Assembly (NCBI GenBank): GCA_027943335.1
Contig: BSBK01008421.1
Location: 37,444 to 101,443, forward strand
Source of the DNA: Chamaecyparis obtusa
Lineage: Eukaryota > Streptophyta > Pinopsida > Cupressales > Cupressaceae
Length of the DNA: 64,000 nt
Direction of reading: 5' to 3'
Shown: piece by piece, positions 58,211 through 64,000 of the stretch
Layout of the letters: each line of letters starts with the position of its first letter
How positions within the stretch are numbered: the stretch's first letter is position 1
Program-made: the position numbers and the translations under genes
The notes under the pieces: model-generated
What the model saw: only the letters and a program-made list of their open reading frames with translations
Told to the model about the DNA's origin: nothing
Databases searched by the model: none

Positions 58211-58456
58211 TTTGTTATACTTTGAGGTTAGTATTTGTCTGCAATTCATTTCAATTAAGATTTCAATACTCTCTTCCATAATGAAATGTGAGGTTTTCCT
58301 CTTTCTTCATATTCTTCATCGATTGATTCATTTATGCATTGACCATTTTCTTGTGGTTAATCAATTTGGATCTTTCCTTTGGGAATTTGGGGTTAAGAAG
58401 AAGATCTTACCTTCCCCAATCCTATTACAACATTTTTATCCACTACAAATTATAAT

Positions 58457-59655
58457 TGTGCATATGAATTTAAATGATAAATCTATCTCTCCTATAGAAA
58501 TCTGTTGTAATTCCTCATCGGTAGTAATAAACCCTACTATACTGGCAAACGAACTTGAAGAGGATGAGAAAATAGGAAATCAACATTCTATGGAACAAAA
58601 CAATCTTGAAGAAATGAGGAATAAGGTAATAGAAATAAAAACAACATCAATACAAAACTGTAGCAAAAACAAAAATAAGGAAAAATTCAATCACTCATTA
58701 GATCAGAATATAAGTGTAAGCTTTCTCAATAACTCAGGTGGATTTGAGATAAATTTGAATGGTAAGTCTTTGGAAATAGAGGATCCCACTGGGATCCTTA
58801 ATCTAAATCAATCAAATGCCACTAAATATAATAGGATTAATAAGGCCACTCTTGAAAATGAAGTCTTTGGCTTAAATGTGCAATTTGCTAGCCAACACAT
58901 TGATTTAAATGAACTCATATAAGCAAGGAAATCGGCCTTCTCCCTGAGATGGGTAGCAATGCAGAATCACCATCAGAGGATAGGATTAGAACAAATCAAG
59001 ATTATATCCCTAGTCAGGAAGAAAGAGTTCAAAACATTGAGTAAAAGATGAAATTGGTAGGAGGAATAATGGAAGATCTAAGGGAATTCCAAAATGATAT
59101 TACAGAAGAACTGATTCAATGGCATAAGAATGAGTAGAATAAGAAAAATGAGAAAGTTAACTTTGAGATTGAGAGAAAATTGATAATTGAAAAAAATCTT
59201 GCAATACCAATAGAATTGGAATCCATCTACACAGCCATGGAAATACCAATTAATCAAGAAATGATAACAGAAGATTATGGTAAAGAAATTATTGATATAG
59301 AAGATGGGTTAAACTCAAAACATGCCAAACTGAATTAATAGGTCAACAACAATAAGGAAGCTGATGTGGTAGCTAAGATACTCACAAAATTAAGAAATGA
59401 ATGTCTCCAAGAGGAGAATATGGTAGAAATTAAAGAAATAACAGAAAGTCTTAATGTAATAACCAACATAGATAGGCAACTGGGAATTGCTACCACCATA
59501 TAAGGACTTTCAAGCCCAATAATATTAAAACAAAAAAAGAAAAGAGGAAGGAAATCTATAAATGAATTAAGGAATCAAGATGGGAATGTTTATAATCAAT
59601 CAAAAATAACTGACATACTATATGTAGGGAAGGGGAAGTTCCTTCCCACAACACA
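58457..59655 (+). pseudogene. LINE ORF1 C-terminal region
   Basis: Asparagine-, lysine- and glutamate-rich frames run from about 58465 (MNLNDKSISPIEICCN) to 58922. After stops they resume at 59047 (MKLVGGIMEDLREF) and end in a basic KQKKKRGRKSINELRNQDG close before the ORF2 start. Such low-complexity tails with a final basic patch are typical of plant LINE ORF1. Domain support is weak. Confidence 0.5.
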
Positions 59656-60470
59656 ATGAAAATCACTACCCGGAATGTTAGGGGGCTTAATGCCCCTAAC
59701 AAACAAAGACTCATAAAAAGAAACCTTAAATTATTCGAATCTAAAATAATATTGATCCAAGAAACTAAACTAAACATGGAAGAAAGTAAAAAATTTAGTA
59801 AAAAATTAGGCATATGGAGAGCAGAAATGAGTAACTCAGAAGGTACATCTGGTGGTCCAGTGATTATATGGGACCCTAGGAAAGTTGTATTCTAGAAGAT
59901 TGCTAGTCATCAGAATTGGTTATTAGGAACAATCAAAATCATTAAGAGCTCACTTAAATTCAATATTTTTAATATTTACGGTCCTATCTACAACAATGAC
60001 AAAAAATATCTTTGGAAGACTTTGGAAAATCAACTTAACTCCCTCCAAAATGATTATGATATTCTTGGGGGTGATTTCAATGCTACTCTTGATTGTAAAG
60101 AAAAATTTGGGGGATCATAGTTTGTATCTCAATCCCAAAAGATTGTAGACAATGGTTTCTCAATAATCATCTGATAGATATTTATACAACTAATGGCTTA
60201 TTCACCTAGAACAATCACATGTCTGGATTTAGTCAAATAATAGAAAGGCTAGACCGATTTCTCTTCAGCAGAGACATTGGTACTTTTAATCATTCCCTCT
60301 CTGCTGATATTCTAACCAATGAAGGATCAGATCACTTCCCAGTGAGGCTAAACATAATGGAGTAGGTCAAACCACCAAGAAACCCCTTCAAGTTTGAATT
60401 TATATGGTTTCAAGATGAAAATTTTATGTCAATGCTAGAACAATGGTGGAGTCAAATAAAAATTGCAAGG
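59656..60470 (+). pseudogene. LINE ORF2 endonuclease domain
   Basis: ATG 59656 gives MKITTRNVRGLNAPNKQRLI, the start of the apurinic-type endonuclease, in which the usual S-W-N is T-R-N. ILIQETKLN follows, and later ILGGDFNATL carries the catalytic D and N. Stops at 59893 and after GGS (about 60118), with more beyond, break the frame. Confidence 0.85.
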
Positions 60471-60839
60471 CTCTAAGATGTTTTGTTTTGTATCTAAATT
60501 GAAAAATATCAAACGCAATATTCTTGACTGGAATAATGATATATTTAATAATATCTTTGAGATAAAAATCAAAATAGAGAATGAAATTGAATCCTTAAAT
60601 AAAGAAGTAATAGAGCTAGGTATGGATGAAAGAAGATACTAAAAGAAAAATAATTAATGGCTAAACACACATAAATACTATTGAAGGAAGAAATCTTTTG
60701 GAAACAAAAATCCAGAGAAACATGGTTAAAAGAAGGAGATAACAAGACAAAATTCTTCCATAATAGTGTTAAGAATAAAAGGAACATTAATAGGATTACT
60801 AAAATCAAAGACACTAATGGAAATCTAGTAGACAATCTA

Positions 60840-62060
60840 GACTTAATTTCATCATAATTTGTGAATTTCTACAAAGACCTACTGAATAATTTTGATCATA
60901 CAGATTTCAAATCCCAAAATGAACTTCTAGTTTCCATCCCAAAAATAATAACAGAAAATGATAACAAATGGTTAAATAGAAAATTTACTATTGATGAAGT
61001 TAAGAAGGCTCTTTTCCAACTTCATCCTGATAAATCACCAGGACCAGATGGCTTCCAAGTAGGGTTTTTTAAAAAATGTTGGCATTTTCTAGGGAATAAA
61101 ATTTGGGAAGCTTTGGAGGCAATAAGAAATTCTGGTACATTATTGATAGAAATTAATAATACCTTCCTTACTCTCATTCCAAAAAAAATTGAATACGAAG
61201 AACTTGGAGATTTTTGACCTATTGTCCTATGTAATACAATATATAAAATATTATCTAAAATGCTAGCTAACAGACTGAAAATTCTTCTCCCAAGCATAAT
61301 TTCAAAAGAGCAAACACGATTTGTTCCAAAAAAGATCAATCCTGGATGGGATCATAATAGCTTAAGAAATTATACACATGGTGCAAAGTAATAAAGAACC
61401 ATGTATGATAATTATAGTAGACATTCAAAAAGCATATGACAAAGTTGATTGGAAGTTTTTATGTAAATGTATGGAAGCCTTTGGATTTTCCAAACAATGG
61501 ATAAACCTCATTTTTAACTGTATTTATACACCTAAAATTTCCCTCCTTATCAATGGAACACCAAAAGGTTTCTTTGATATATCTAGAGGTATTAGAAAAG
61601 GAAATCATACCTCTCCTTTCCTCTATGTTATTATGGCTGAAGATCTCGATATAACCATAACTAAAGCTCATCAAGATGGGTTGATTTTAGGAGTTAAGGT
61701 CACTAACAATGTACCAAATATAACTTGTCAACAATTTGCAGATGCCACTATCCTTCCAGGAGCTAGCACTAAGAGGGAAGCCAAAGCTTTTAAAGACATA
61801 CTAGCAGTTTACATGAAGGCTAGATAGATACGTAACATTAGAAGAAATTATAAGTATTCTTTATTAATACCTCACTGGTAAAAGCTAGATAGACCCTAAG
61901 AAATTAGAAGTATTCTTTATTAATACCTCACTGGTAAAAGCTAGATAGATATGTAACATCTTAGGCTATAAAATTGGAAACTTTCCATGTAAATATTTAG
62001 GGATTCCTATAGATAAAGGAACTCATATCTCTAAATTATGGGAATTAATTTTAACCAAGA
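60840..62060 (+). pseudogene. LINE ORF2 reverse transcriptase domain
   Basis: Motifs in order: KSPGPDGFQVGFFKKCW, FLTLIPKK, LCNTIYKILSKMLANRLK, then DIQKAYDKVDW (first catalytic Asp), SRGIRKGNHTSPFLYVIMAE and QQFADATILPGAS, where FADD has become FADA. GNFPCKYLGIPIDKG follows. A tandem duplication of about 55 bases lies at 61844-61950. Frame changes and several stops are present, and the catalytic box is damaged. Confidence 0.88.
61844..61950. repeat. tandem duplication inside the LINE reverse transcriptase
   Basis: The unit AGTATTCTTTATTAATACCT followed by CACTGGTAAAAGCTAGATAGA occurs twice, about 55 bases apart, and adds sequence absent from the protein family. Confidence 0.85.
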
Positions 62061-62139
62061 TTTAGAACAAAAAATGAAAACTGGAAAGGAAAATGGCTAA
62101 CCAAGGAAAGTCAAAAATGGATATTAGGCTATTGTCAAA

Positions 62140-62784
62140 GAACATAATCTGGACTCCTTAGATATCCCTTTGAACCTTTGTTGGAATAAAGCATGTCTTC
62201 CTAAGGCATGTATGTTCCTTTGGGCAGTCCTACAAAAGAGAATTTTGACTACGAATAGATTTAGGAAGTTAGGTTTTAAAGGACCATCTAGATTCCCTTT
62301 ATGCAAACATCAAGAGGAAACAGATAAATATTTACTAATTAATTGTCCCCATGCGCAAGAGTGTTGGAACTGGCTAAAAGGATGCCTTGGGTGGAGTTTT
62401 TCTATGCCCTTGGATATAATTGACTTTCTTAAAGCATAGCCTCTCATAAACAAGACTAGTCTATATAAGGATATTTGGGTCATAACTTCATCAATTTTGA
62501 TATGGGAATTATGGAAGGAGTGTAATAGATTAATTTTTAACAACCAAAAGATGGAGACCAGGACACTAACAAATAAAATGGAAGCAACAATTGTGGAACT
62601 TATCAACAATATACTTAGAAACCTAAATGATCATGAAAGATCCTTTTCTTTATGGGATAATAATGTTAGAAAAACATGGCATAACCTTTCTATTCCCCCC
62701 GTTATGGTAAAGGTGGCCTATCTAGCAATAAATAAAGAGAAAAATGCAAATGGAAAACTCCCAAATATGGCTGGCACAAACTAA
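62140..62784 (+). pseudogene. LINE ORF2 zinc-binding (zf-RVT) domain
   Basis: WNKACLPKACMFLWAVLQKR, then PLCKHQEETDKYLLINCPHA and QECWNWL, is the zf-RVT pattern seen also at 43-420. A TAG at about 62437 separates it from WELWKECNRLIFNN. The domain's Cys and His positions are partly kept. Confidence 0.82.
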
Positions 62785-63206
62785 ATTTTGATGGTGCATC
62801 TAGAGGAAATCCTAGAATTGCTAGAATAGGATGTATCATCCATGATTGGAATGGAAAAATCATAGCCAAATGTGCTAAATCTATTAAACCAATGAAAAAT
62901 AATATGGTAGAATGTGTGGTAGTTTTAGAAGGAATCAAACTATGCAAGGATATAGGAGTTTCAAAACTTGAGATAGAAGGGGACTCTCAAATAATTATTA
63001 ATTCCATACGAACAAAGACAACCCCTAATTGGAAATTAAACTCTAAATTGGAAGAGGTATTAGAAATTCTGAAAGAAATCCCACAGTACAAAGTGAAACA
63101 CATATATAGGGAGGGTAATAAGGAAGAAGATTCTCTAGCTAATATGGGAGAAGATGGATCACAATCCATAGAAATAATTACAAAATATTTAGAAGGAAAT
63201 ACTTAG
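62780..63206 (+). pseudogene. LINE ORF2 RNase H domain
   Basis: LNFDGASRGNPRIARIGCII, with the catalytic Asp, is followed by NNMVECVVVLEGIKLCKDIG (catalytic Glu) and LEIEGDSQIIINSI (catalytic Asp), ending near YREGNKEEDSLANMG. This is the plant-type RNase H found at the C-terminus of many L1 elements. A frame change lies between the two blocks. Confidence 0.85.
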
Positions 63207-64000
63207 AAAAAATCTAGTATAGATAGATATCATAGTCTTAGCTGGGAGATTTCAAAAACCCCTATACTTTTACTAAGGGTAAATTACCACTTTAAGAGTC
63301 GTTATTATTATAAGAAGATTAACCTTAGCGTTAGGCCTTGTATTTATAGATTAGTTTCCTTTTTCCCAATATAAAATTTATTTCTAAAAAGAGGCTTTCA
63401 TGGATTTTTCTGGGAAAGAGATAGATTAATTAATGACTACTCTACACTCCTATCCCATAGTCTTTATGAACACCTAGAATAGAGTAATGGAGAAATATGG
63501 GACCCATCACACTCATTAATAGAGGTTCATCATTAGTATCCAACACGTTTTCTTCCATCAAATCCTAATTCTCACAATCGGATACCTCTTAATCACTCCC
63601 TATAAAATTTATTTTTTTAATATTAAATTGTACTCTCTATATATCAGTTTTAGCATATCAAATTAATTGAGTATAAAATAATTAGAGTTTCACATAACTT
63701 TGATAAAGCCCTTACTATTTATCCTTTAAGTAATAATTTTCTATCATATTTTTGGAAAAATTCTCATTACTGAGATTAGAAGAGTATCCAGCTGTCGACA
63801 TCAAAAGATGAGTAGCATAATAATGAAAGCTATGATCAAAATCTATAGAGATCGTGTTGAAGGTAAGTGAAATTATAAACACTAATTATGGTAGTCCAAG
63901 AAAATACTTAAATTCCTTCCCATTTATTCAGTGATAGGTGAAGACTTGCTCTATATCCGAAGCTCTAAGAGAAACCCCTATCAATAGAGAAAAGAAGTCA
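63207..64000. other. LINE 3' flank and intergenic, no gene seen
   Basis: AT-rich sequence. AATATAAAATTTATTTC near 63378 may mark the LINE 3' end, but there is no long A-tail. Confidence 0.5.

Larger units (their letters stand above)
56078..63206 (+). mobile_element. decayed L1-type LINE with RNase H
   Basis: ORF1 pieces with a DUF4283-like block (56374-57054), ORF1-like C-terminal sequence to about 59650 (ending KKKRGRKSINELR), then ORF2 with endonuclease, reverse transcriptase, zf-RVT and RNase H in LINE order. The 5' and 3' ends are not sharply defined and no target duplication was found. Extra sequence at about 57060-58200 appears to interrupt ORF1. Confidence 0.8.

Overview
The window looks like nuclear DNA of a seed plant with a large, repeat-rich genome. 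It is AT-rich, carries one intron-containing plant ammonium transporter gene, and is otherwise filled with plant-type Copia and Gypsy LTR retrotransposons, L1-type LINEs with plant RNase H, and a hAT DNA transposon. The old, stop-riddled, nested insertions would fit a gymnosperm such as a conifer, but that placement is an inference. I recognise no rRNA or tRNA gene and no bacterial-style operon.

Layout. 1-943: 3' remnant of a LINE. 1387-5055: a short (3.7 kb) minus-strand Copia-like element with only gag and protease, closely matching LTRs and a clean 5-bp target duplication. 5876-7170: a solo LTR with a perfect 5-bp target duplication. 7171-12158: AT-rich sequence with no gene I can support. 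12167-22352: a complete 10.2-kb hAT transposon with a perfect 8-bp target duplication (GTCATGAG), CAGGGAT termini and TTCGCCA-type subterminal repeats. It holds two convergent genes: a hAT transposase (+) and a second long gene (-) encoding a G-patch and coiled-coil protein that I do not recognise. Behind the second gene lies a block of inverted repeats. 24645-26462: the only intact host gene, an AMT2-class ammonium transporter in three exons. 26463-34105: intergenic sequence with tandem duplications, a second cluster of the hairpins seen inside the hAT element, and a LINE fragment.

34106-53555: an old Copia element. A solo LTR of its own family is inserted in reverse inside its pol region, and an 11.2-kb minus-strand Gypsy element (41841-53057, GAGAG duplication) is inserted into its 3' LTR. 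The Gypsy element lacks nearly all of pol but keeps an uninterrupted 762-codon ORF. One of its LTRs in turn contains a truncated LINE tail. 53556-56077: no recognised gene. 56078-63206: a decayed LINE with ORF1 pieces, endonuclease, reverse transcriptase, zinc-binding and RNase H domains. 63207-64000: no gene seen.

The most novel-looking object is the two-gene hAT element together with its hairpin family. Both of its genes are broken mainly by in-frame TAG or TAA codons, as expected if CAG or CAA codons decayed by C-to-T deamination; the second gene also carries about two frameshifts.
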